A stretch of DNA of 10,045 nucleotides. Origin: Betaproteobacteria bacterium. Its GTDB lineage: Bacteria; Pseudomonadota; Gammaproteobacteria; Burkholderiales; SG8-41. The notes beneath the pieces are model-generated. The model saw only the letters and a program-made list of their open reading frames with translations, was not told where the DNA came from and searched no databases. The translations under genes were made by a program, and so were the position numbers. Shown here in pieces: positions 1 through 5,157 of this stretch. Every line of letters starts with the position of its first letter. Positions within the stretch are counted from its first letter, which is position 1. The DNA is taken from positions 1-10,045 of the forward strand of contig JAIOOZ010000063.1 of NCBI GenBank assembly GCA_021414185.1, in the 5' to 3' direction.

Positions 1-552
1 CAGCGAAATGCCGTTGCCGATGCCGCGTTCCGTAATCTGCTCACCCAGCCACATCAGGAACATCGTGCCGGTGACCAGGGTGATCATGGTTGTAAGGCGG
101 AAAGCCAGGCCCGGATCGAGAACCAGTCCGCGCTGCGACTCAAGCGCTATCGCAATGCCCATGCCCTGGAACATCGCCAGCGCGGCAGTGCCGTAACGCG
201 TGTACTGCGTGATCTTGCGGCGGCCCGCTTCGCCTTCTTTCTTGAGCGCCTCGAGCGTCGGCGACACCACCGTCATCAGCTGCATGATGATGGAGGACGA
301 GATATACGGCATGATGCCAAGCGCCAGGATCGTGAAGCGCGACAGCGCGCCACCCGAGAACATGTTGAACATGTCGAGGATGCCGCCTTTTTGCGACTTG
401 AAGAGCTCTGCCAGCGTGACGGGATCGATGCCTGGCACCGGGATGTGCGCGCCGATGCGGTAAACGATCAGCGCGCCCAGCAAGAACAACAGGCGACGGT
501 TGAGGTCGCCCATCTTGCCCTGCATGCTCAATCTGGAATCCTGATTAGCCAA
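1..552 (-). CDS. secY: Protein translocase subunit SecY, N-terminal 184 residues (cut by window edge)
   Basis: SecY is the channel-forming inner-membrane subunit of the SecYEG translocon, moving unfolded proteins across or into the membrane. The visible part runs without a frameshift from the cytoplasmic N-terminus through TM1 (about 21-38), the plug region (about 57-75, GGILDMFNMFSGG), TM2 (about 74-93, ending in SSSIIMQL), the cytoplasmic loop KKEGEAGRRKITQYTRYGT (104-122), TM3 (about 119-139) and TM4 (about 152-171), ending in GEQITERGIGNGISL. The C-terminal part, including the ribosome- and SecA-binding loops, lies off the left edge. I chose TTG at 552 as start: it gives MANQDSRLSMQGKMGDL, resembling betaproteobacterial SecY starts, lies 2 nt after the rplO stop, and has AAGG 10 nt upstream. 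The first in-frame ATG, at 525, has only a poor AGGA 13 nt away. SecY is the last spc-operon gene visible. Confidence 0.96.
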   Translation of the reverse strand, partial: MANQDSRLSMQGKMGDLNRRLLFLLGALIVYRIGAHIPVPGIDPVTLAELFKSQKGGILDMFNMFSGGALSRFTILALGIMPYISSSIIMQLMTVVSPTLEALKKEGEAGRRKITQYTRYGTAALAMFQGMGIAIALESQRGLVLDPGLAFRLTTMITLVTGTMFLMWLGEQITERGIGNGISL

Positions 553-554
553 CT

Positions 555-1271
555 TTACTCAGCCTTCTTTTTCTTGGCGGGGGCTTTGTCTTTGCCACCC
601 TTGGCTTTGGCTTCAGGTGCTGCTTTGGCGTCTGCCTTGGCTTCGGCTTTTTCTTTCGATTCGGCCTTGGCTTTGCTCTTGGCTTCGGCTTTCGCTTCCG
701 CGTTCACCGCTGCCTTGGCGTTCTCTTCGGCGATGGTAGCGGACGTGGTCGCAGCGCGGGTTTCAGCGCGCACGATGGCCGCCGCTTTACGCGCGACTTT
801 CTTGCCTTCTTTGACGGGCTTGCCGCCGGTGCTGTCAGGCATTTCGAATTTGCCGCCGGCAGCTTCAACGGCTGCGCGCGCGCCTTTCGACGCCAGCAGA
901 CCGTGCAGCGTAACTTTGCGCTTCAACTCGCCGGACACGATGACTTTCGCCGTCAAAGCGTGGATCGGCACAATGCCGGCATCTTTGAGTACCAGGATGT
1001 CGATGGTATCGACCTTCAGGCGGTTCAGATCCGACAGACGCACTTCGGCGGTATCGCCGCGCGTGGGCGAATTGAAACCGCGCTTGGGCAGGCGGCGTTG
1101 CAGCGGCATTTGGCCACCCTCAAAACCGACCTTGTGATAACCGCCCGCGCGGGACGATTGTCCTTTGTGTCCGCGACCGGCCGTCTTGCCGAGTCCGCTG
1201 CCGATGCCGCGGCCAACGCGTCGTTTCGCGTGCTTGGCGCCGGCGGCTGGTTTGATCGTATTGAGCTGCAT
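555..1271 (-). CDS. rplO: Large-subunit ribosomal protein uL15 with a long Ala/Lys/Glu-rich C-terminal tail
   Basis: L15 binds 23S rRNA and helps late assembly of the 50S subunit. Residues 1-143 are a complete standard L15: the basic glycine-rich N-terminal arm (GRGIGSGLGKTAGRGHKGQ, about 20-38), the GFEGGQMPLQRRLPKRGF segment (49-66) and a C-terminal globular domain ending near ASKGARAAVEAAGGKFE. Typical bacterial L15 is about 144-147 residues. This one has 238, the excess being a low-complexity tail (residues 144-238) of A, K and E with KAEAK-like units and a final KKKK. The tail is in frame and ends at TAA 2 nt before secY, so it is not a fusion to a recognisable domain. The start has AAGG 8-9 nt upstream and lies 4 nt after rpmD. 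The core is certain; the tail's function is unknown. Confidence 0.97.
   Translation of the reverse strand: MQLNTIKPAAGAKHAKRRVGRGIGSGLGKTAGRGHKGQSSRAGGYHKVGFEGGQMPLQRRLPKRGFNSPTRGDTAEVRLSDLNRLKVDTIDILVLKDAGIVPIHALTAKVIVSGELKRKVTLHGLLASKGARAAVEAAGGKFEMPDSTGGKPVKEGKKVARKAAAIVRAETRAATTSATIAEENAKAAVNAEAKAEAKSKAKAESKEKAEAKADAKAAPEAKAKGGKDKAPAKKKKAE
558..842 (-). repeat. Low-complexity Ala/Lys/Glu-rich segment encoding the L15 tail
   Basis: This is the coding part of rplO for residues 144-238. By hand count about 29 of 95 residues are Ala and about 25 are Lys or Arg, with 14 acidic residues. The middle (about 181-224) is almost purely A/K/E/S with imperfect KAEAK and KAESK units, and the underlying DNA repeats motifs such as GGCTTCGGCTTT (plus strand) imperfectly. 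Such composition is typical of histone H1-like or TolA-like flexible or helical tails. Repeat slippage is a plausible origin, but this is inference. Confidence 0.8.
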
Positions 1272-1275
1272 TGAA

Positions 1276-1473
1276 TTAACCTTCGCTCTTCAGGAGGTAA
1301 CTGATTTTGTTGATCATGCCGCGATTGGCCGGGGTATCGATCACCTCGGCGGTCGAATTGATGCGGCGCAGACCCAGGCCGCGCGCGGTCGCGCGGTGGG
1401 TTTGCATGGTGCCGATCAGGCTTCTGACCAGCGTCACCTTGATGGTTTTGCCCGACTGTTTTGCCTTGGCCAT
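1276..1473 (-). CDS. rpmD: Large-subunit ribosomal protein uL30
   Basis: L30 is a small 23S rRNA-binding protein of the 50S subunit. The 65-residue product contains the family core TIKVTLVRSLIGTMQTHRATARGLGLRRIN (about 10-39), then VIDTPANRGMINKISYLLK. It is a few residues longer than the usual ~60 because of a short MAKAKQSG leader. The start ATG lies 2 nt after the rpsE stop; the nearest Shine-Dalgarno-like run (GAAGAG or GCGGG) is weak, so translation probably depends on coupling to rpsE. rplO follows after 4 nt. Confidence 0.97.
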   Translation of the reverse strand: MAKAKQSGKTIKVTLVRSLIGTMQTHRATARGLGLRRINSTAEVIDTPANRGMINKISYLLKSEG

Positions 1474-1475
1474 GA

Positions 1476-2000
1476 TTAACCCGCGATCTCTTCGACCGTC
1501 TTGCCGCGCTTGGCCGCGACGTCTGACGGGGTGTTCATTGCCTGCAGACCGTTCAGGGTCGCGCGCACCACGTTGTAGGGGTTGGTCGAGCCGATGATCT
1601 TGGCGAGCACGTTGGTCACGCCCATCACCTCGAAAATCGCACGCATCGGGCCGCCGGCGATGATGCCCGTGCCGTCCGACGCCGGTTGCATGTAAACGCG
1701 TGCCGAGCCGTGACGGCCGGTCACCGCGTGATGCAGGGTGCCGTTCTTCAGATTGATCTTGACCAGCTTGCGGCGTGCCTCGTCCATCGCTTTTTGCACG
1801 GAGACCGGCACTTCGCGCGCCTTGCCTTTGCCCATGCCAACGCGGCCATCGCCGTCACCGACCACCACGAGTGCCGCGAAACCCATGACGCGGCCGCCCT
1901 TCACCACCTTGGTGACACGGTTGATCGCGATCATCTTTTCGCGCAGGCCGTCGCCGCGTTCTTCGCCGCCCGCCATCCTGTTTGCCTGGAGTTTTGCCAT
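1476..2000 (-). CDS. rpsE: Small-subunit ribosomal protein uS5
   Basis: S5 sits at the mRNA entry side of the 30S subunit, affects decoding fidelity, and with S3 and S4 helps unwind mRNA. The double-stranded-RNA-binding-like N-terminal domain covers about 20-85 (LREKMIAINRVTKVVKGGRVMGF, then VVGDGDGRVGMGKGKAREVP). The C-terminal domain (about 90-174) contains QPASDGTGIIAGGPMRA and GSTNPYNVVRATLNGL. The spectinomycin-site loop (TKVVKGGR, 30-37) looks wild type, so target-based resistance is not indicated. The 174 residues compare with ~167 in E. coli; the extra ones are in a Gly/Glu-rich N-terminus (NRMAGGEERGDG). The ATG has AGGA 6 nt upstream and starts 12 nt after the rplR stop. Confidence 0.98.
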   Translation of the reverse strand: MAKLQANRMAGGEERGDGLREKMIAINRVTKVVKGGRVMGFAALVVVGDGDGRVGMGKGKAREVPVSVQKAMDEARRKLVKINLKNGTLHHAVTGRHGSARVYMQPASDGTGIIAGGPMRAIFEVMGVTNVLAKIIGSTNPYNVVRATLNGLQAMNTPSDVAAKRGKTVEEIAG

Positions 2001-2012
2001 GTGCTTTCCTGA

Positions 2013-2372
2013 CTAGAACTTGAGCCCGTGCTCGCGCGCGGCTTCCGCCAGCGCCTTCACACGACCGTGATATTTATAGCCGCCGCGGTCGAACGCAACT
2101 GCCTCGATGCCCAGCGCCTTGGCTTTTTCGGCGATCAGCTTGCCGACCGCAGCCGCAGCCTCGACGTTGCCGCCATTCTTGACCGATTTGCGCAATGCCG
2201 GCTCGATGGTCGACGCGCTCGCCAGCACTTTGGCGCCGCTTGCATCGATGACCTGCGCGTACATGTGCCCGTTCGAGCGGTGCACCGCCAGCCGCACCAC
2301 GCGCAATTCCGCGATCTTGCGGCGGGTTTGCTGGGCACGGCGCAGCCGCGCCTGGTTTTTGTCTTCTTTCAT
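2013..2372 (-). CDS. rplR: Large-subunit ribosomal protein uL18 (5S rRNA binding)
   Basis: L18, with L5 and L25 in E. coli, binds 5S rRNA and anchors it in the central protuberance. The 119-residue protein has a very basic N-terminus (ARLRRAQQTRRKIAEL, 8-23) for 5S contact, the core RLAVHRSNGHMYAQVID (27-43) and the family C-terminal motif AFDRGGYKYHGRVKALAEAAREHGLKF (93-119). Length matches the family (~117). GAGG lies 6 nt before the ATG; the gene starts 9 nt after the rplF stop and is followed after 12 nt by rpsE. Confidence 0.98.
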   Translation of the reverse strand: MKEDKNQARLRRAQQTRRKIAELRVVRLAVHRSNGHMYAQVIDASGAKVLASASTIEPALRKSVKNGGNVEAAAAVGKLIAEKAKALGIEAVAFDRGGYKYHGRVKALAEAAREHGLKF

Positions 2373-2381
2373 CTCTCGCCT

Positions 2382-2915
2382 CTACTTCTTCTTGGTCTCT
2401 TTGAGGATGACCGTCTCGTCGGAATAGCGCACGCCCTTGCCCTTGTACGGCTCGGGACGACGATAGGCGCGGATTTCGGCCGCCACCTGTCCGACGACCT
2501 GTTTGTCGATACCCTTGATCAGGATCTCGGTTTGCGTCGGTGTCTCGACCTTGATGCCCTTGGGCATCTGGTGCACGACCGGATGCGAAAAACCCAGTGT
2601 CAGATTCAGCTTGTCGCCCTGTGCCTGCGCGCGGTAGCCGACGCCGACCAGCATGAGCTTGCGCTCGTAGCCTTTGGTGACGCCCTGCACCATGTTCGCA
2701 ACCAGCGCGCGCATGGTCCCCGACAGCGCATTGGCAGCGTGCGATTCGTTCGCCACCTTGAACTGCAGGCGGTTCTCGATTTTTTCGAGCGTGACCTGCT
2801 CCGACAGCGGCTGCTTCAGCGTGCCGAGCGGGCCCTTCACCGAGATTTCGCTCGGTGAAAACTGCACTTCCACGCCGGTCGGCACTTCGATCGGAAAATT
2901 ACCTATTCTGGACAT
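2382..2915 (-). CDS. rplF: Large-subunit ribosomal protein uL6
   Basis: L6 binds 23S rRNA near the sarcin-ricin loop and the factor-binding site, and is needed for 50S maturation. The 177-residue product has the usual two repeated L6 folds: an N-terminal domain (MSRIGNFPIEVPTGVEV to about 80) and a C-terminal domain (about 83-177) with the signature PEPYKGKGVRY (154-164). Start choice: an in-frame ATG at 2948 inside rpsH would add 11 residues, but MSRIGNFPIEVP is the family's conserved start and the ATG at 2915 has GAGGAA 5 nt upstream. The gene therefore follows rpsH by 25 nt. Confidence 0.98.
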   Translation of the reverse strand: MSRIGNFPIEVPTGVEVQFSPSEISVKGPLGTLKQPLSEQVTLEKIENRLQFKVANESHAANALSGTMRALVANMVQGVTKGYERKLMLVGVGYRAQAQGDKLNLTLGFSHPVVHQMPKGIKVETPTQTEILIKGIDKQVVGQVAAEIRAYRRPEPYKGKGVRYSDETVILKETKKK

Positions 2916-2920
2916 CGCTA

Positions 2921-2926
2921 TTCCTC
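2921..2926 (-). promoter_or_regulatory. Shine-Dalgarno site deciding the rplF start
   Basis: GAGGAA lies 5 nt before the ATG at 2915. It supports this start over the in-frame ATG at 2948 and keeps rplF outside rpsH. Confidence 0.75.
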
Positions 2927-2940
2927 GTTCGCAGCTTTGA

Positions 2941-3336
2941 CTATGCAACGATGCACAAAACCTCGCCGCCGATGCCGAGTCCGCGCGCTTTGCGGTCGGT
3001 CATCACGCCCTTCGAGGTCGATACGATGGCAACACCGAGGCCATTCATGACTTTCGGCATGTCGTCACTCGGTTTGTAAACGCGCAGGCCGGGACGGCTC
3101 ACGCGCTCGATTTTTTCAATGACCGGCCGGCCGGCGTAATACTTGAGGCCCACTTCAAGCGTGGGTTTGCCGTCCAGCGCGCGCACTGCGAAGTCGTCGA
3201 TATAGCCTTCGTCCTTGAGGACTTTGGCAATCGCGGCTTTGACTTTGCTCGCCGGCATTGCGACTGAAACTTTTTCCGACATCTGCGCATTGCGTATGCG
3301 CGTCAACATGTCGGCGATCGGATCACTCATGCTCAT
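2941..3336 (-). CDS. rpsH: Small-subunit ribosomal protein uS8
   Basis: S8 binds 16S rRNA helix 21 and nucleates the 30S central domain. In E. coli it also represses the spc operon by binding mRNA at the rplE start. The 131-residue protein begins MSMSDPIADMLTRIRNAQ, matching the family start, with the C-terminal rRNA-binding signature GLGVAIVSTSKGVMTDRKAR (99-118) carrying the STSKG core. Two in-frame ATGs exist (3336 and 3330); 3336 matches the usual MSM-DPIADM form. GGAGAG lies about 9 nt upstream. The gene follows rpsN by 24 nt. Whether it acts as a repressor here is unknown: I could not recognise an S8-site mimic near rplE. Confidence 0.98.
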   Translation of the reverse strand: MSMSDPIADMLTRIRNAQMSEKVSVAMPASKVKAAIAKVLKDEGYIDDFAVRALDGKPTLEVGLKYYAGRPVIEKIERVSRPGLRVYKPSDDMPKVMNGLGVAIVSTSKGVMTDRKARGLGIGGEVLCIVA

Positions 3337-3360
3337 GGTTTTGGTCTCTCCAGCTTCCTG

Positions 3361-3666
3361 CTACCAGCTCGCTTTGATTACACCGGGAATCTCGCCGCGC
3401 ATCGCGATATCACGCAATTTGCTGCGGCCGAGGCCGAACTTGCTGTAAACGCCGCGTGGCCGGCCGGTCAGCGCGCAACGATTGCGCAGCCGCACCGGGC
3501 TCGCGTCGCGCGGCAGCTTCTGCAGCTTCAGGCGCGCTTCGTAACGGTCTTCCGGCGACAACTTCTGGTCGTTAATGAGCGCCATCAGTTGCGCGCGCTT
3601 GGCGGCGAATTTCTTCACCGTTTTGCGGCGGTTCTGGTCGCGCAGTTTCAATACGAGTTTGGACAT
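3361..3666 (-). CDS. rpsN: Small-subunit ribosomal protein uS14, zinc-independent type
   Basis: S14 is a 30S head protein near the decoding centre. At 101 residues it is the long form. The family signature RNRCALTGRPRGVYSKFGLGRSKLRD lies at about 61-86. Only one cysteine is visible (C64), so the CXXC pairs of the zinc-binding form are absent; this is the usual long form in Betaproteobacteria and Gammaproteobacteria. The start lies 3 nt after the rplE stop, and AGGAA in the rplE coding end sits 7 nt upstream, so the two genes are probably translated in coupled fashion. Confidence 0.98.
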   Translation of the reverse strand: MSKLVLKLRDQNRRKTVKKFAAKRAQLMALINDQKLSPEDRYEARLKLQKLPRDASPVRLRNRCALTGRPRGVYSKFGLGRSKLRDIAMRGEIPGVIKASW

Positions 3667-3669
3667 GGG

Positions 3670-4257
3670 CTAGTTCCTGAACGGAAATTTGAATGCCGCC
3701 AGCAGCGCGCGGCCTTCGGCGTCGGTTTTGGCGGTGGTAGTGATGGTGATGTTCATGCCGCGCAATGCGTCGATCTTGTCGTATTCGATCTCGGGGAAAA
3801 TGATCTGTTCCTTGATGCCGAAATTGAAGTTGCCGCGGCCGTCGAACGATTTGCCCGGGATGCCGCGGAAGTCGCGGATGCGCGGAATCGCCACGCTCAC
3901 CAGGCGGTCGAGGAATTCGTACATGCGGGTGCCGCGCAGCGTGACCTTGCAGCCGATCGGGTAGTTGTCGCGGATCTTGAAGGTCGCGATCGATTTCTTC
4001 GACTTGGTCACGAGCGGCTTCTGGCCGGCGATCTTGGTCATGTCGCCGACCGCGTTGTCCATGATCTTCTTGTCGTTGACCGCTTCACCGACACCCATGT
4101 TGAGGGTGATTTTCTCGATGCGCGGAACCTGCATCACCGACTTGTAGCCGAACTGCTTGACGAGCTGTTTGACCACGTCCTGCTGGTAATGCGTGTGCAG
4201 ACGGGCGGATGCCGCTGCGCTCTTGTCTTTGCCGGCGGTCTTGGCCTGGGTGCTCAT
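3670..4257 (-). CDS. rplE: Large-subunit ribosomal protein uL5 with short N-terminal extension
   Basis: L5 binds 5S rRNA and contacts the P-site tRNA and S13 through an inter-subunit bridge. The core from about residue 19 matches the family: ARLHTHYQQDVVKQLVKQFGY, then VMQVPRIEKITLNMGVGEA (41-59), TLRGTRMYEFLDRLVSVAIPRIRDFRG (106-132) and the C-terminal GMNITITTTAKTDAEGRALLAAFKFPF. It has 195 residues against ~179 in E. coli; the extra ~16 are MSTQAKTAGKDKSAAAS at the N-terminus. No ATG, GTG or TTG lies between 4257 and the core, so the extension appears genuine. The start overlaps the rplX stop as ATGA and has only a weak ribosome-binding site, suggesting coupling to rplX. Confidence 0.98.
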   Translation of the reverse strand: MSTQAKTAGKDKSAAASARLHTHYQQDVVKQLVKQFGYKSVMQVPRIEKITLNMGVGEAVNDKKIMDNAVGDMTKIAGQKPLVTKSKKSIATFKIRDNYPIGCKVTLRGTRMYEFLDRLVSVAIPRIRDFRGIPGKSFDGRGNFNFGIKEQIIFPEIEYDKIDALRGMNITITTTAKTDAEGRALLAAFKFPFRN

Positions 4258-4571
4258 GCGTCTATCACTTCGCCGTTGGATTTAAAGAAACGCACGCGCT
4301 TGCCGTCGTCCAGGGTCTTGACGCCGACGCGGTCGGCTTTCTGGGTGACCGGGTTGAAAATCGCGACGTTGGACACGTGCAGCGGCATTTCCTTGTCGAC
4401 AATGCCGCCGGTGGTGTTTTTCATCGGGTTCGGCCGCTGGTGCTTCTTGACGCGGTTCGCCCCCTCGACCAGCACGTGTTCGAGGTCGAGCACGCGCAGA
4501 ATGGTGCCGCGCTTGCCCTTGTCCTTGCCGGTGATGACGATCACGTCATCGCCTTTTTTTATCTTGCGCAT
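4254..4571 (-). CDS. rplX: Large-subunit ribosomal protein uL24
   Basis: L24 is one of the earliest proteins to bind 23S rRNA and starts 50S assembly. The 105-residue product has an N-terminal KOW motif (RKIKKGDDVIVITGKDKGKRGTIL, about 2-25), the family segment NRVKKHQRPNPMKNTTGGIVDKEMPLHVSNVAIFNP (about 39-74), and a short C-terminal domain. Length is normal. AGGT lies about 9-10 nt before the ATG. It starts 21 nt after rplN and overlaps rplE by 4 nt. Confidence 0.98.
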   Translation of the reverse strand: MRKIKKGDDVIVITGKDKGKRGTILRVLDLEHVLVEGANRVKKHQRPNPMKNTTGGIVDKEMPLHVSNVAIFNPVTQKADRVGVKTLDDGKRVRFFKSNGEVIDA

Positions 4572-4592
4572 GCTTAGTCTACCTATGAGCTC

Positions 4593-4961
4593 TTACAGAA
4601 CTTCCGGCGCGAGCGAAACGATCTTCATGAACCGCTCGGTTCTCAATTCGCGCGTCACCGGCCCGAAAATACGCGTGCCGATCGGCTCCAGCTTGGCTGT
4701 GAGCAGGACGGCGGCATTGCTGTCGAACTTGATCATCGAACCGTCGGCGCGGCGGATGCCCTTGGCAGTCCGCACCACCACGGCGTTGTAAATCTCGCCC
4801 TTCTTGACGCGGCCGCGCGGCGCTGCGTCCTTGATGCTGACCTTGATCACGTCGCCGATGCCCGCATAGCGGCGCTTCGAGCCGCCCAGCACCTTGATGC
4901 ACATCACTGCGCGCGCACCGGTGTTGTCAGCAACATCCAGAATGGACTGCATCTGTATCAT
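4593..4961 (-). CDS. rplN: Large-subunit ribosomal protein uL14, first gene of the spc operon
   Basis: L14 binds 23S rRNA, takes part in inter-subunit bridges and is the docking site of the silencing factor RsfS. The 122-residue product is collinear with E. coli L14: MIQMQSILDVADNTGARAVMCIKVLGGSKRRYAGIGDVIK at the start, PRGRVKKGE and VVVRTAKGIRRADGS in the middle, and PIGTRIFGPVTRELRTERFMKIVSLAPEVL at the end. The start codon follows a purine-rich GAGAG about 6 nt upstream. It comes after the 196-nt spacer carrying a strong promoter, so it heads a separate transcription unit as in E. coli. Confidence 0.98.
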   Translation of the reverse strand: MIQMQSILDVADNTGARAVMCIKVLGGSKRRYAGIGDVIKVSIKDAAPRGRVKKGEIYNAVVVRTAKGIRRADGSMIKFDSNAAVLLTAKLEPIGTRIFGPVTRELRTERFMKIVSLAPEVL

Positions 4962-4990
4962 TTTTTGCTCTCGCTTTGTGCTTCTGTCTT

Positions 4991-5036
4991 TTCCAACTTG
5001 AACCGCACTGCAGCTGGTTTGCGGTCAGTCTTGGAA
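4991..5036 (-). other. Nested inverted repeat in the rplN leader
   Basis: Outer arms TTCCAA (5036-5031) and TTGGAA (4996-4991) are perfect complements. Inner arms ACCGCA (5025-5020) and TGCGGT (5007-5002) are also perfect. The two are separated by a symmetric 5-nt by 5-nt internal region, and the 12-nt loop is AACCAGCTGCAG. This would form a long interrupted hairpin ending about 30 nt before the rplN ATG. No T-tract follows, so it is not a classical terminator. A role in control of rplN translation or mRNA stability is conjecture. Confidence 0.55.
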
Positions 5037-5055
5037 CCCGTCCGGGGTCAGGCGT

Positions 5056-5079
5056 CCGCGCCGAAATTCAGGGGCGCGG
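5056..5079 (-). other. GC-rich hairpin near the 5' end of the spc leader
   Basis: CCGCGCC (5079-5073) and GGCGCGG (5062-5056) form a perfect 7-bp GC stem around the 10-nt loop CCTGAATTTC. It starts about 9 nt downstream of the predicted transcription start. It may protect the 5' end of the spc transcript or be part of a regulatory leader. No T-tract follows it, so an intrinsic terminator is unlikely. Confidence 0.5.
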
Positions 5080-5094
5080 TCCAACGAACGCGGG

Positions 5095-5123
5095 ATTCTA
5101 CAGAGAATTTCCCGCTATTTCAA
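5095..5123 (-). promoter_or_regulatory. spc operon sigma70-type promoter
   Basis: The -35 box TTGAAA is at 5123-5118, then a spacer of exactly 17 nt and the -10 box TAGAAT at 5100-5095. Each box differs from consensus at one position (TTGACA, TATAAT). The predicted start is near 5088, giving a leader of about 127 nt before rplN. The discriminator CCCGCG (5094-5089) is GC-rich, the form linked to stringent (ppGpp/DksA) control of ribosomal promoters in E. coli. The position matches E. coli Pspc between rpsQ and rplN. Not experimentally shown here. Confidence 0.85.
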
Positions 5124-5126
5124 CCG

Positions 5127-5153
5127 TTTTGTCGGCTTTTTCGACGGCTTTTC
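5127..5153 (-). promoter_or_regulatory. Phased A-runs upstream of the spc promoter, UP-element-like
   Basis: Two near-identical units, GAAAAGCCGTC (5153-5143) and GAAAAAGCCGAC (5142-5131), are followed by AAAACGG. The A-runs centre at about 5150.5, 5139 and 5128.5, about one helical turn apart, directly upstream of the -35 box. Such an arrangement can bend DNA or contact the RNA polymerase alpha C-terminal domains; this function is inferred. Confidence 0.45.
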
Positions 5154-5157
5154 CCGC

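Larger units (their letters stand above)
4962..5157 (-). other. S10-spc inter-operon region (spc promoter and structured leader)
   Basis: This is the only sizeable non-coding stretch in the window: 196 nt between the rpsQ stop and the rplN start. From upstream to downstream on the minus strand it holds three helically phased A-runs, a sigma70-type promoter, a GC-rich discriminator, a GC-rich inverted repeat, a second nested inverted repeat and a purine-rich ribosome-binding stretch. I see no T-tract after a stem, so no classical Rho-independent terminator for the S10 operon; read-through into spc or Rho-dependent termination are both possible. Confidence 0.8.

Noticed and set aside
391..1137. 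Plus-strand frame of 248 codons with an Ala/Leu/Ser-rich segment resembling a membrane protein
   Set aside because: The hydrophobic stretch is the complement of the Ala/Lys/Glu tail of L15; the L15 frame is continuous with a conserved domain, this one is not.
1292..1309. Perfect AGGAGGT on the plus strand followed 8 nt later by TTG opening a 96-codon frame
   Set aside because: The motif is the complement of L30 codons near its C-terminus; the frame encodes nothing recognisable and no promoter is evident.
2916..2948. Upstream rplF start at 2948
   Set aside because: It would overlap rpsH and add 11 non-conserved residues; the ATG at 2915 has a better ribosome-binding site and the conserved MSRIG start.
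3589..4791. Open frame of 400 codons on the plus strand across rpsN, rplE, rplX and rplN
   Set aside because: It runs antisense to four certain ribosomal-protein genes, has no recognisable domain, and is the kind of open antisense frame GC-rich codon use produces by chance.
5056..5079. Possible Rho-independent terminator for the S10 operon
   Set aside because: The GC stem is good but no T-run follows on the minus strand, and it lies downstream of a clear promoter.
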